From Pedobacter sp. BMA (GTDB taxonomy: Bacteria > Bacteroidota > Bacteroidia > Sphingobacteriales > Sphingobacteriaceae), in contig NZ_LECU01000004.1 in NCBI RefSeq assembly GCF_001027745.1, forward strand, positions 124,001 to 188,000: a DNA stretch of 64,000 bases, in the 5' to 3' direction. Under the pieces are notes generated by a model. That model saw nothing but the letters and a program-made list of their open reading frames with translations, did no database searches and was not told the DNA's origin. Position 1 is the stretch's first letter; each line of letters begins with the position of its first letter. Positions 53,782-62,888 of the stretch are shown here, piece after piece. A program made the position numbers and the translations under genes.

Positions 53782-55377
53782 TTATGGCATCCAGAATAAT
53801 TTTGTAGTCCTTGTATCTTTCGATTGTACAGCCTGGTAGTTAGCTGCGTTGTAGGTTTTTTCATTAGCCGGATAAACCAACCGAGTTGGTGGGGTTTCGA
53901 ACCCTGCAAGTTTCCCTGTGTTTGGGAAAGTTAACACCGGATAACCAGTTCTTCTATATTCAGACCAGGCTTCCATTGACTGCAATACACCTAAATGTCC
54001 CCATTTCTGGGTATAGATTTTGGCAAGTTTTTCTGTTGTTGTACCTGTATAAGCAGCTGATGTTGAGTTAACCCATGTGTCAACTGTTGCTGTAGCAGGA
54101 GCAGTAAGGTTGGTGTAACCATTACCTTGGTTCAGATTATTCAGATAGTAATAAAAAGTAACAGACTGTCTTAAACCATTGTCGTATGCAACCTTGGCGT
54201 CAGCTGATGTTCCCCATCTTTCGTAAGCTTCTGCTTTAAGCAAGTTTACTTCTGAGGCGGTGATTACAATTCCTGGAAGTTTTTGGTTAAAAAGAAATGT
54301 TGCCGAATCCAGTAATGAGTAATCGGCAAAACTACTCTCCTGCTGTGCTGAAGTAAATGAAATTGGCATAGCCCTGTAGGTTGCATTTGCAACGAATTTA
54401 CCGTTTGTTGTCCGTCCGTATTTATCAAAAATCACGGGAATACGTGGATCATTATTAGGCAACATCAACGTGTTCAATAAGTAGTCAGGCGCATACCAGC
54501 TACCTTCCATAAATGCGGCGCTTAAATCACTTGTACTGTTTGTTAGAGGTTGCAATAAGATATCAGCACTTGCAGGAGTATAGGCAGCGACATTTCCACC
54601 ATCCACCAGAGGATAGGTTGTTGCATCAGCTAGCATGGCAAGTACTGCAGGTTTAGCAGTAGCCTCATCAGTTTTCGAAATACGCATTAGTAACCTCAAT
54701 TTCAGTGAATTTGCATAACGTGCCCAGCGGCTCACATCACCAGATAAAAGGATATCCGCTTTGCTAAAATCTTTATTTGTAGCATTAGCTTTGAAAAAGG
54801 CTGCTGCAGAAGTCAAATCAGCTATAAAAGTTGTGTAAAGAGCCTTTTGAGCATCGTATTTCGGATTTTTAATTGTACTGGATGTTTCTAAACTACCCGC
54901 TTCACTGTATGGAATATCACCCCAAAGATCTACCATTTTAGCTGCCTGCTCAATCAAAGTTACTTTAGCAGCCTGCATAATAATTGCCTGACTGGCTTTT
55001 TCAGTTGTACCTAATGATGCATAACGCAGTTCCATGGCACGATAAAGAGCCATTACTCCACTTCCATTGCCTCCGGTAGTATAGAAATCATCCCAATAAT
55101 TCTGGGCGTAACTTTCATTTTGCCTGTAGGCACTATTTGCATTAGAAAAATATGCAGTTTGCGCATACACACCTGGCATTTGGGTTAGAAAAGTACGTAC
55201 GTTCCAATATTTTGCACCAATCCTGTCATTGTTTAACATCGCTGTAAATAAGCCTGGTACGCTAGCCGTTTGCGATTTTTCCGGGTCATTATATAATTCT
55301 TCAAGATCTTTTTTGCAACCTCCTAATGTGCTTAGGGCAACTAAAAAGATACTTACTTTTATAATTAGCTTTTTCAT
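53782..55377 (-). CDS. SusD/RagB family nutrient-binding lipoprotein (SusD-like_2)
   Basis: A 531-residue lipoprotein from the ATG at 55377. The open frame up to 55452 overlaps the end of susC and lacks a signal, so the shorter start is chosen. The signal ends in the lipobox TLGGCKKD. The SusD-like_2 subgroup is indicated by ELYNDPEKS, the MVDLWGDIPYSEAG block, RLLMRISKTDEAT and the C-terminal MEAWSEYRRTGYPVL segment. It pairs with the SusC gene 19 bp upstream and binds the glycan at the cell surface. Confidence 0.93.
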   Translation of the reverse strand: MKKLIIKVSIFLVALSTLGGCKKDLEELYNDPEKSQTASVPGLFTAMLNNDRIGAKYWNVRTFLTQMPGVYAQTAYFSNANSAYRQNESYAQNYWDDFYTTGGNGSGVMALYRAMELRYASLGTTEKASQAIIMQAAKVTLIEQAAKMVDLWGDIPYSEAGSLETSSTIKNPKYDAQKALYTTFIADLTSAAAFFKANATNKDFSKADILLSGDVSRWARYANSLKLRLLMRISKTDEATAKPAVLAMLADATTYPLVDGGNVAAYTPASADILLQPLTNSTSDLSAAFMEGSWYAPDYLLNTLMLPNNDPRIPVIFDKYGRTTNGKFVANATYRAMPISFTSAQQESSFADYSLLDSATFLFNQKLPGIVITASEVNLLKAEAYERWGTSADAKVAYDNGLRQSVTFYYYLNNLNQGNGYTNLTAPATATVDTWVNSTSAAYTGTTTEKLAKIYTQKWGHLGVLQSMEAWSEYRRTGYPVLTFPNTGKLAGFETPPTRLVYPANEKTYNAANYQAVQSKDTRTTKLFWMP

Positions 55378-55396
55378 TTTTTCTATGATTAGTTGG

Positions 55397-58300
55397 TTAA
55401 AAATTTGCCGATAAAGAGAAGCCGAAATTTCTTGCAGCAGCGGTTGAACCAACGTCTACACCTTGGGCCCACCATGCGTTTCCGATGACAGCTTCCGGAT
55501 CTAGATCTTTAAGTGTCCTGTAAATGTAGAACAGGTTACGCCCGATAAGTGAAAATTTAAGATTGTTAATTTTCATCTTACTGGTTAACGATGCCGGAAA
55601 TTTGTAACTTAAGGTAATTTCTCTCATTTTGACATAACTGTTATCAAAAATCTCGCCTTCGGTCAAAGATCCTTCACCCCAGTTATAGGTTGTTAAGTAG
55701 TAATCAGCAGCTGAGAGAATTTTGGTGTTGGCAGTTCCGGTTGTTTCATTAACCCCAGCCAGGAGTACTCCATCGTGATAAGTTTTACCACCAGAAGTAT
55801 ACGTCAAGCCACCATGTTCGGTATCTCTGAATTCCATAGAGTTCTCTAACATACCTGCACCACGCATGTATTTTAAGTTAGGTGCAACCAGTTGTCCACC
55901 TAAACGATAGTCGATGGTAAAATCTAATGCAAAGTTTTTGTAACTTAAGGTATTCGAGAAACCACCTACCATTTTGGGCATGATATTACCTGCTTTTACA
56001 TACACACTATTATCCATCACATAATATCCATCATCATTGATGATGTAGTTCCCATTGGAATCAGTTTTTCGTGGGCGAATATATATATCACCTAAATTTT
56101 CGCCTGCTTTAGCAACGATCTTTGCAGTTGACTGATCAGTTGCAATAGGACTGATTTCTGACATACCGTCTGCTAAAGAAATTACCCTCGATCTGTTTAC
56201 AGAAAAGTTAAATCTCGTATCCCAACGAAACTTACCAACAATTGGGGTTGCATTCAAAGCTAATTCGAATCCACGGCTACCGATTTCGCCAACGTTTACC
56301 AACTGATATTGTGCACCAACTGTACTACTTGTTTGTAAAGAAGTAATCTGGTCCTTAACTTTATTATCATAGTAACTCGCATCTAAACCCAATCTTCCGT
56401 TTAAGAAACGTGTTTCTAGACCAAACTCTTTTTCATACTTCATCTCTGGTCTAAGCGTTGAGTTTCCATATCGGCTCGCAGTTAATTGAGATGGAACGGA
56501 ACCATTGATGGTTTGTAATGACGTTTGCGAATAAACAATATTTGACTGGTATAAAGGGGCAGCATTACCAACCATACCATAAGCAGCACGGATTTTACCG
56601 TAATTCCAGAATTTCGGCAATTTCCAGAGATCGCTGAACACAAAGCCTCCATTAACTGAATAATAGGTATATCGGTTATTTTGTGGTGGCAATGTTGAAG
56701 CATATTCCTGACGACCAGTTGCTTCTAAAAATAAATAGTCTTTGTAAGAGAAGTTAGCCATGCCGATGTAGGCATATTTAATTTGTGCCCTTCTTATTGA
56801 AGATGTTGTTTGAACACCAAATGAGTTATTCAGTGAAAACCAATTTTCAGTTACTAAACCATTTGCTGTGGCAGAACTTTGGTCTCTGTAGTTTTCTTTC
56901 CGACCGGTGTAACCACCACTTACTGAAACTTTAAAATCATTACCTATAGTATTCGAGTAAGTAAGCAATGCATCGCCGTATAATATTGAATATTGTCCCT
57001 GTGTGGCAGTATAACCCCCTGTACTTGAATTTCCATTGAAAGAAATTGGGTATTCGTTGTACTGATTATTTTCTGTTTTCACGCCGGTATAGTCATTACC
57101 AATTCTTCCACGAAGTTTAAGATTTTTGACAATATCGTAATTCAGCGTAACACTTGAAATTAATCGGTTTTCGTTTTCTGTATACTCATTTTTTAACTGT
57201 TGCCAATAAAAATCAAGGAGGTTTGTTGCCCGAATGTTATACAGAAAATGTTCTGATCTGGTCAACTGATCATAAATTGCATACTTATAGCCATCACTTG
57301 TTTGATATTTTTCTTTCATGAGACCCATATCCTCAGCACGGCTAAAAAATCCACCAAAGGAGCCTAACACTTGTCCTAGCTGGTATGGTCTATTCTTAGT
57401 AACTGTATTCACATAGCTTACTACAACATCGGCTGAGAGTTTAGGGCTAAGCTTTATAGTAGAGTTTAAATTAAATGAGTTTTTTGAACCACTATTGCCT
57501 TCCTGTGTACCATTATAATCCAAACGTGATGCTGAGAATCTGTAATTGATATCTTCACTTTGTTTAGAAATTGCAATGTTAGCATTTGAGGTATAGCCAT
57601 CTCTGAAGACATCCCTGTAATTATCAGGCTGAGCAGAATATGAACGAATTGAACCATCCCACCATCTTACTTGTTGTCCTTCCATTTTAGGCCCAAAGTT
57701 GGCATAAGCACGAAAGTATGGGCGATAACCCGATGGTGAAGTCGAATCTGCAATCCAGCCTTCTTCTGTAGCCCCATTAGCTAAATTGGTCGCCCTATCA
57801 TACCCCGGACCATAAGTATTTTGAAAGTTTGGCAAAAACGCTACCTGATCAATAGTACCTTGATAATTGAAATCGATTCCCAACCCTTTACCTTTAACGC
57901 CTTGTTTAGTGGTTATAACCACTACACCGTTTCCAGCTTCAGAGCCATACAGCGCTGATGCACTTGCTCCTTTTAGAATTGTCATACTCTCTATATCAGC
58001 AGGATTGATATCTAGCAAGCCATTACCGCGAATACGTTGATCGCCCCAGTAGTTATTATTATTTGCTCCATCAGCTCCATTTTGTTGGTCGTTGCGAATG
58101 ATAATACCATCTACTACATATAGTGGCTGTTGATTGAAACTAATAGAGTTTACGCCACGGATCTGTACGTTTACTGCACTACTCGCACCACCCGGTGCCG
58201 TTGTGATTTTTACCCCAGCCGCTTTACCGTAAAGTGCAGATGCAAAGTTGGTGTTACCGGCTTCAGTTAATTGTTTTGCCGTTACAGTACTTACAGCATA

Positions 58301-58663
58301 CCCTAAAGACTTTTCCTGTCTTTTTATGCCTAAAGCTGTACTGACTACACTTACTTCCTGAAGGTTGTTCGCACTTTCAGCTAAGGTAACTGCCAGGGTT
58401 GTTTTACCTGCAATCGGCAATTCCTGCCTGGCATACCCAATTGCTGAAAACACCAACACATCCGTTGGGTTTGCTGCGATTGAAAATTTACCAGAGCCGT
58501 CGGTTTGGGTAACTTTCGTAGTTCCCTTAACCGATACGCTTACTCCGGGCAGAATGCCGGAAGCGTCTTTCACGGTACCCGTGATGGTTTGTTGTGCATA
58601 AGCTGCTACTGTTAATACGGTTAGTAATAGCAAGCTTAAACATCTCATGTAGACTTTTTTCAT
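55397..58663 (-). CDS. SusC/RagA family TonB-linked outer membrane transporter
   Basis: A 1088-residue protein. Signal peptide (about residues 1-23, ending AYAQ), carboxypeptidase-regulatory-like domain (ITGTVKDASGILPGVSVSV), plug with PLYVVDGIII and ILKGASASALYGSEAGNG, then a large barrel ending NFGFSLSANF. There is no STN domain, unlike the transporter at 37932-41375, so control is not by a FecR-type cascade. The ROK regulator encoded immediately upstream is the probable controller. It works with the SusD lipoprotein downstream to import fucosylated oligosaccharides, inferred from the GH29 gene. Confidence 0.95.
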   Translation of the reverse strand: MKKVYMRCLSLLLLTVLTVAAYAQQTITGTVKDASGILPGVSVSVKGTTKVTQTDGSGKFSIAANPTDVLVFSAIGYARQELPIAGKTTLAVTLAESANNLQEVSVVSTALGIKRQEKSLGYAVSTVTAKQLTEAGNTNFASALYGKAAGVKITTAPGGASSAVNVQIRGVNSISFNQQPLYVVDGIIIRNDQQNGADGANNNNYWGDQRIRGNGLLDINPADIESMTILKGASASALYGSEAGNGVVVITTKQGVKGKGLGIDFNYQGTIDQVAFLPNFQNTYGPGYDRATNLANGATEEGWIADSTSPSGYRPYFRAYANFGPKMEGQQVRWWDGSIRSYSAQPDNYRDVFRDGYTSNANIAISKQSEDINYRFSASRLDYNGTQEGNSGSKNSFNLNSTIKLSPKLSADVVVSYVNTVTKNRPYQLGQVLGSFGGFFSRAEDMGLMKEKYQTSDGYKYAIYDQLTRSEHFLYNIRATNLLDFYWQQLKNEYTENENRLISSVTLNYDIVKNLKLRGRIGNDYTGVKTENNQYNEYPISFNGNSSTGGYTATQGQYSILYGDALLTYSNTIGNDFKVSVSGGYTGRKENYRDQSSATANGLVTENWFSLNNSFGVQTTSSIRRAQIKYAYIGMANFSYKDYLFLEATGRQEYASTLPPQNNRYTYYSVNGGFVFSDLWKLPKFWNYGKIRAAYGMVGNAAPLYQSNIVYSQTSLQTINGSVPSQLTASRYGNSTLRPEMKYEKEFGLETRFLNGRLGLDASYYDNKVKDQITSLQTSSTVGAQYQLVNVGEIGSRGFELALNATPIVGKFRWDTRFNFSVNRSRVISLADGMSEISPIATDQSTAKIVAKAGENLGDIYIRPRKTDSNGNYIINDDGYYVMDNSVYVKAGNIMPKMVGGFSNTLSYKNFALDFTIDYRLGGQLVAPNLKYMRGAGMLENSMEFRDTEHGGLTYTSGGKTYHDGVLLAGVNETTGTANTKILSAADYYLTTYNWGEGSLTEGEIFDNSYVKMREITLSYKFPASLTSKMKINNLKFSLIGRNLFYIYRTLKDLDPEAVIGNAWWAQGVDVGSTAAARNFGFSLSANF

Positions 58664-58774
58664 GATTGTTTAGTTGTTTTGTAAAAGGTTATGTTGTTGG
58701 GAGATGTTAAGATTTTTAGTTGACTTTATACGCTCATATCTGGGTCTTTTGGTTTGGTTTATATTGTTTCTTTG

Positions 58775-59965
58775 TTAATCCATTTGAAGATGTTCCATCA
58801 TTAAACTTGCAGCGGCAAGCAATTCGGCGCCATCAGTGAGCGTAGATACTTTGATTTCGGTTTGCTCGGCTATCCTGGCAATACAGAATTCATTGATGGC
58901 CTGCTGTATGGGCGGCAACAGCATTCTTCCGGCCTTTGCACCTCTTCCGCTTAGTACTATACACTCCGGGTTAAGGATATGGATGAGCGTTGCCAATCCT
59001 TTCCCCATTTGGAAAGCCGCCTTTGCAAGTATAGAAACCGCAGCAGGATCCTGCTGACTAACAGCCTCAAGGAAATGATCACTGGCATGTTTGGTTTTAT
59101 CTGCAAATAATTTTTTCAGACTCGACTCAATACCTTGCGCAACGGCCTGCTCTGCTTTCTGTGTCATTACCAAAAGCGAGGTATCCAGTTGTATACAGCC
59201 TCTTTTACCGCATGAACACAGGTTATTGCTTTCAGATAATGGAATATGGCTGAATTCACCGGCGTTCCCTCCGCTCCCGCGATACAACTTACCATTCAGG
59301 ATCATGCCCAAACCTGTTCCCCACCCGATATTTACAATGAGTACATCAGTCATGTTTTGGGCCTCGCCAAAGTTTAACTCAGCCAGGGCAATTAAACTGG
59401 AGTCGTTATCGATGTAGACCGGCAGCTCAATCCCATTTTGCAGGTACTGCTGGATGGTTAGCCCATCGCCCACTTTCAGGTAAGTGTGATTCACCCCTTC
59501 ATCGGCATTTACAAATCCAGGCATCCCGATGCCAACGCCAAGAATAGCTTCTTTTTCTACACCCGATTTAACGATGCATTCGTTAATAAACGCTACCAGG
59601 TCACCAGCATTGCTTGTCTCGGCTGTCATGTCAAATTCCAACAGCTGAACTGGCATGATCATTTTATGCGACAGATTATAAATTGTTAACCTGGTGGTTA
59701 GCTGATCCATCGCAATGGCAATAATGTATTTCTTTAAATCGGGATTGATCAGAAACATTAAAGGACGTCTTCCGCCTGTTGAAGGCGCTAAGCCCTGCTC
59801 CATAACATACCCATCAGCAATCAGACTATTCACCACGGAGGTGACCAATGGCAAACTTTTATGCGTCAGCTTACTCAGATCAGTAAGAGACAGCACCTTT
59901 TTGTAGTACAAATACTTGATAATGTCAGCTTTGAGCCGCTGACTTTTTTCTACAATGATGGACAT
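58775..59965 (-). CDS. ROK family transcriptional regulator (NagC/XylR type)
   Basis: A 396-residue protein. An N-terminal winged helix-turn-helix (about residues 12-65, LSLTDLSKLTHKSLPLVTSVV) is joined to a ROK sugar-kinase-like domain with GVGIGMPGFV, DNDSSLIAL, and the zinc motif CSCGKRGCIQ. The ATP-binding phosphate loop is degenerate relative to kinases, as expected for repressors. It is upstream of SusC, SusD and GH29 on the same strand and is likely their regulator, responding to a sugar. A 12-bp palindrome lies 8 bp upstream of its own ATG. Confidence 0.92.
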   Translation of the reverse strand: MSIIVEKSQRLKADIIKYLYYKKVLSLTDLSKLTHKSLPLVTSVVNSLIADGYVMEQGLAPSTGGRRPLMFLINPDLKKYIIAIAMDQLTTRLTIYNLSHKMIMPVQLLEFDMTAETSNAGDLVAFINECIVKSGVEKEAILGVGIGMPGFVNADEGVNHTYLKVGDGLTIQQYLQNGIELPVYIDNDSSLIALAELNFGEAQNMTDVLIVNIGWGTGLGMILNGKLYRGSGGNAGEFSHIPLSESNNLCSCGKRGCIQLDTSLLVMTQKAEQAVAQGIESSLKKLFADKTKHASDHFLEAVSQQDPAAVSILAKAAFQMGKGLATLIHILNPECIVLSGRGAKAGRMLLPPIQQAINEFCIARIAEQTEIKVSTLTDGAELLAAASLMMEHLQMD

Positions 59966-59973
59966 AAAGTTTG

Positions 59974-59985
59974 TTGATTAATCAA
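59974..59985. promoter_or_regulatory. Candidate operator upstream of the ROK regulator
   Basis: TTGATTAATCAA, a perfect 12-bp palindrome, is located 8 bp upstream of the ATG, flanked by partial further symmetry (AAGTTTG and ACTT). An autoregulatory site is plausible. No copy was found in the region before susC. Confidence 0.4.
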
Positions 59986-60064
59986 ACTTAATAATTTAAT
60001 TTAAAACATCAATAAACTTTTTAATTTTTTATAAAAGATAATTTATGCAATGTTATGAAATAAG

Positions 60065-60096
60065 AAAGGCGAATAATCTTTCGATTATTCGCCTTT
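60065..60096. terminator. Bidirectional terminator between lepB and the ROK gene
   Basis: Perfect 14-bp stem AAAGGCGAATAATC (60065-60078) with 60083-60096 and a TTTC loop; T-rich on both sides. It lies 24 bp past the lepB stop on the - strand. Confidence 0.9.
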
Positions 60097-60119
60097 TCGT
60101 AATTTTTTATAGTATTTTC

Positions 60120-61316
60120 TTAGTGAATGCCCATGAAAAGCCTGCTCCACCTGATTTTATGCAGTAAAGAAGCCGTGCTATCCCAGCTCATCCATACGAA
60201 AAGAGCTTTACCCACGATATGGTCTTCAGGTACGAAACCCCAGTAACGTGAATCGGCTGAATTGTGACGGTTATCGCCCATCATCCAGTAATAATCCATC
60301 TTGAAAGTGTAGGTAGTAGCTGGCTTATCATTGATATACCAAACACCATTTACCTGTTCTACCTTGTTTCCCTCATAGGTCCTGATTGCTCTATAATATA
60401 AGGGCATGGTGGTACTGTCAATATTAACTGTCCATCCTTTCGACGGCACTTTAATAGGTCCGAAGTTATCTCTGTTCCAGGCGCGCTTAGGATCGTGAGG
60501 GAATACACCTCCTGGTTCCGGCCCTACCGGATCGGGACTTAATTCAACCGATGCAACGAAGTCTAATGCCTTTAATTTTTCGGCCATCTCTGGTGAAGCA
60601 TTGGCGATGTAACTGTTCGCATCGCCTGCCTGCTGCATTGTTCCTGTTTCCAGTCCTATATCAGTAAGCATATTGATATTAAATTCAGTTGATTTGAAAG
60701 TAATGCGATACGGCATCATCCCTGTATTTTTAAGTGGCTCGGGCTTGCTGTTTACTGCTGCAACACCATTGCTCATGAAAATGACATCTCCCGGAATGGC
60801 GATACACCTTTTGATAAAATTCTCCCGTTTATCCACTGGCCGGTCGACAATGGTGAAGGTACTTCTTACCTGCTCGCGACCCAGGTTGCGCACCAGGTTA
60901 TAATAGCTGTCTTCCTGATTTTCTACTGCAACGGTATCTCCTTCAGGAAAGTTAAATACCACTACATCATTTCTTTTAATTTTCGATAATCCTGGCAAGC
61001 GATGGTATTTCCATTGCACGCCATCCCAATAGGCTTTAGTGGAAGTGGTAAGCGGCATGGTGTGATGTGCAAAAGGAAAAGCTACTGGTGTCATTGGTAT
61101 ACGTGCACCGTAATTTACCTTACTTACGAACAGGAAATCGCCGATTAGAAGCGAACGCTCCATTGATCCCGAAGGAATTGTGTAGGCCTCGATAAAAAAC
61201 ACCCTGATAATAGTGGCAGCAACAACCGCAAAAACAATTGCGTCTACCCACTCACGGGTTTTGGTTTTTTTCTTTTTAGGAGTGTCTTTCTTCCTTTGCC
61301 AGAATTTGTAATTCAT
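60120..61316 (-). CDS. lepB: Signal peptidase I
   Basis: A 398-residue inner-membrane peptidase (S26). One hydrophobic segment (about residues 25-42) precedes the catalytic Ser in IPSGSMERSLLIGD; the catalytic Lys is in NFIKRCIAIPGD. The box-E like YWMMGDNRHNSADSRYWG block is near the C-terminus, and a second domain of about 130 residues is inserted between the catalytic Lys and that block. The Bacteroidota version is longer than the E. coli enzyme, and this length is in that range. It follows dapB, with a 101-bp gap containing GGTTAAC repeats. Confidence 0.95.
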   Translation of the reverse strand: MNYKFWQRKKDTPKKKKTKTREWVDAIVFAVVAATIIRVFFIEAYTIPSGSMERSLLIGDFLFVSKVNYGARIPMTPVAFPFAHHTMPLTTSTKAYWDGVQWKYHRLPGLSKIKRNDVVVFNFPEGDTVAVENQEDSYYNLVRNLGREQVRSTFTIVDRPVDKRENFIKRCIAIPGDVIFMSNGVAAVNSKPEPLKNTGMMPYRITFKSTEFNINMLTDIGLETGTMQQAGDANSYIANASPEMAEKLKALDFVASVELSPDPVGPEPGGVFPHDPKRAWNRDNFGPIKVPSKGWTVNIDSTTMPLYYRAIRTYEGNKVEQVNGVWYINDKPATTYTFKMDYYWMMGDNRHNSADSRYWGFVPEDHIVGKALFVWMSWDSTASLLHKIRWSRLFMGIH

Positions 61317-61329
61317 ATTTTTATTTGTT

Positions 61330-61404
61330 GGTTAACGGTAAATCCGGTAACTATTATCTGTATGTTATGGTTAACTGGTAGATTCGTTAACCGGTTAACG
61401 GGTA
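61330..61404. repeat. GGTTAAC direct repeats and a 16-bp palindrome between dapB and lepB
   Basis: GGTTAACGGTA (61330-61340), GGTTAACTGGTA (61369-61380) and GGTTAACGGGTA (61393-61404) are three imperfect copies. CGTTAACCGGTTAACG at 61385-61400 is a perfect 16-bp palindrome overlapping the last copy. There is no T-run. Confidence 0.75.
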
Positions 61405-61417
61405 ATGAATGCCCTTC

Positions 61418-62152
61418 TTATTCAAATATATCAGTAATACTGAAAAATCCTTTTTTGTCTTTCACCCATTCTGCGGCAACTACTGCGCCTAATGCAAATC
61501 CGGCCCTGCTGTGTGCGGTATGCTTAATTTCAATATCATCCACTTCGCTGCTGTAAATTACGGTATGCGTACCCGGGATGTTCTCAATCCTATGCGATTC
61601 GATTAATAGCTGTTCTGTTTTCGGGAACACCTCTACATCTTTGCCAACCTCTTCATTTAACCATTCCGATTTACGCTCCACGTTATCGAGTATGCCTTCA
61701 GCCAGCGTAATTGCTGTACCACTTGGCGAATCGAGCTTTTGGGTGTGGTGAATTTCTTCTACCTGTACCTCATAGGCCGGATATTTATTCATCAGCTTCG
61801 CCAGTGTCTGGTTCAGTTTGAAGAATAAATTAACGCCAATACTGAAGTTAGACCCGTAAAGCAGGGTATTGTTACTGCTATCGCAATCATTCTTCACTTC
61901 CTGAAGTTTTCCATACCAGCCGGTTGTACCTACGACAACGGGAACATTGGCATCAAAACAAGCATCGATATTACTTAAAACAGAATCCGGTGTACTAAAG
62001 TCTATGGCCACATCGGCAACCTTTAAGTTTTGCCTGGTCAACTCTTCCCGGTTATCAATTGATATTTTTAAAACGATTTCATGGCCGCGTTCAAGTGCAA
62101 ATTTCTCAATAATCTGCCCCATTTTGCCATAACCTAAAAGCGCAATTTTCAT
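61418..62152 (-). CDS. dapB: 4-hydroxy-tetrahydrodipicolinate reductase
   Basis: A 244-residue enzyme of the diaminopimelate/lysine pathway. The nucleotide-binding motif is LLGYGKMGQ, and the substrate/catalytic segment is EIHHTQKLDSPSGTA, in which the His pair and Lys are conserved. The length is typical of the short Bacteroidota type. It is 4 bp downstream of the DUF5683 gene and so in the parA-parB-DUF5683-dapB-lepB run. It acts downstream of asd at 13283-14272. Confidence 0.96.
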   Translation of the reverse strand: MKIALLGYGKMGQIIEKFALERGHEIVLKISIDNREELTRQNLKVADVAIDFSTPDSVLSNIDACFDANVPVVVGTTGWYGKLQEVKNDCDSSNNTLLYGSNFSIGVNLFFKLNQTLAKLMNKYPAYEVQVEEIHHTQKLDSPSGTAITLAEGILDNVERKSEWLNEEVGKDVEVFPKTEQLLIESHRIENIPGTHTVIYSSEVDDIEIKHTAHSRAGFALGAVVAAEWVKDKKGFFSITDIFE

Positions 62153-62156
62153 AATA

Positions 62157-62888
62157 TTAAAATGTTAAGGAAAGTTTTAAAGCTGGTGTAGCATTAAAAC
62201 CATACATACTGTTAGAATTGATCATTGATGGCATCACCCTGAAGGTGAGGTTATCATCAATGTTAAAATAATGCAAACGTGCAGAAACGTAGGCATCAAT
62301 AATATTGGCTGCATATAGCAATCCGTAAGAAAATAGTACAATCTGCGAGTTCCGCTTAGTGGTGCTTTTGGCAGATAGAATACCGGCGCTGGAAAACCCG
62401 GCGAGTGAAGGATTAGTATTATTTGGTCCTCCTGCGGCGAGAATTTCCCTCGCCTGTGCTTCCTGCAAATACATTTTGTAATCCTTACGATTCTGAATAT
62501 ACGATAAGGTTAACACGGTTGCCCCTCCATAAATTGCAGCGATTTTCCCGCCGGTGTACACCTTCTGCCAGAACTGACTTTTACCTGCCCGGGTTCCGTA
62601 ACCATCATTCAGAATCTGAATGTTGTACAACTGCCCCCAGCCGGGAATGATCATGGATCTGAAAACAGCCTTTCTTCCGGCAACCTTACCCGGATTAACG
62701 TACTTTGCCTTCATTGAATCCTGGCGTGACATTGGTTTTGCTGGCTTAGCAATCTCTGAAGAAGAGTTACGCTTTAACCTGGTGGTATCTGCGCTTTTCA
62801 ATACAGTATCCTTTACCTGAGCAAATGCCAGATTTACACCAATACATGTAAATAACGAAACCAGTACTAAAAGCTTAATCCTCTGCAT
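62157..62888 (-). CDS. DUF5683 domain-containing exported protein
   Basis: A 243-residue protein starting at the ATG at 62888, which overlaps the parB stop by one base (TAATG); the longer TTG start is not needed. The signal peptide covers about residues 1-24. The family signature RSMIIPGWGQLYN and the following hydrophobic segments near residues 100-125 are present. No function is known for the domain. It lies consistently between parB and dapB in Bacteroidota genomes, as here. Confidence 0.88.
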   Translation of the reverse strand: MQRIKLLVLVSLFTCIGVNLAFAQVKDTVLKSADTTRLKRNSSSEIAKPAKPMSRQDSMKAKYVNPGKVAGRKAVFRSMIIPGWGQLYNIQILNDGYGTRAGKSQFWQKVYTGGKIAAIYGGATVLTLSYIQNRKDYKMYLQEAQAREILAAGGPNNTNPSLAGFSSAGILSAKSTTKRNSQIVLFSYGLLYAANIIDAYVSARLHYFNIDDNLTFRVMPSMINSNSMYGFNATPALKLSLTF

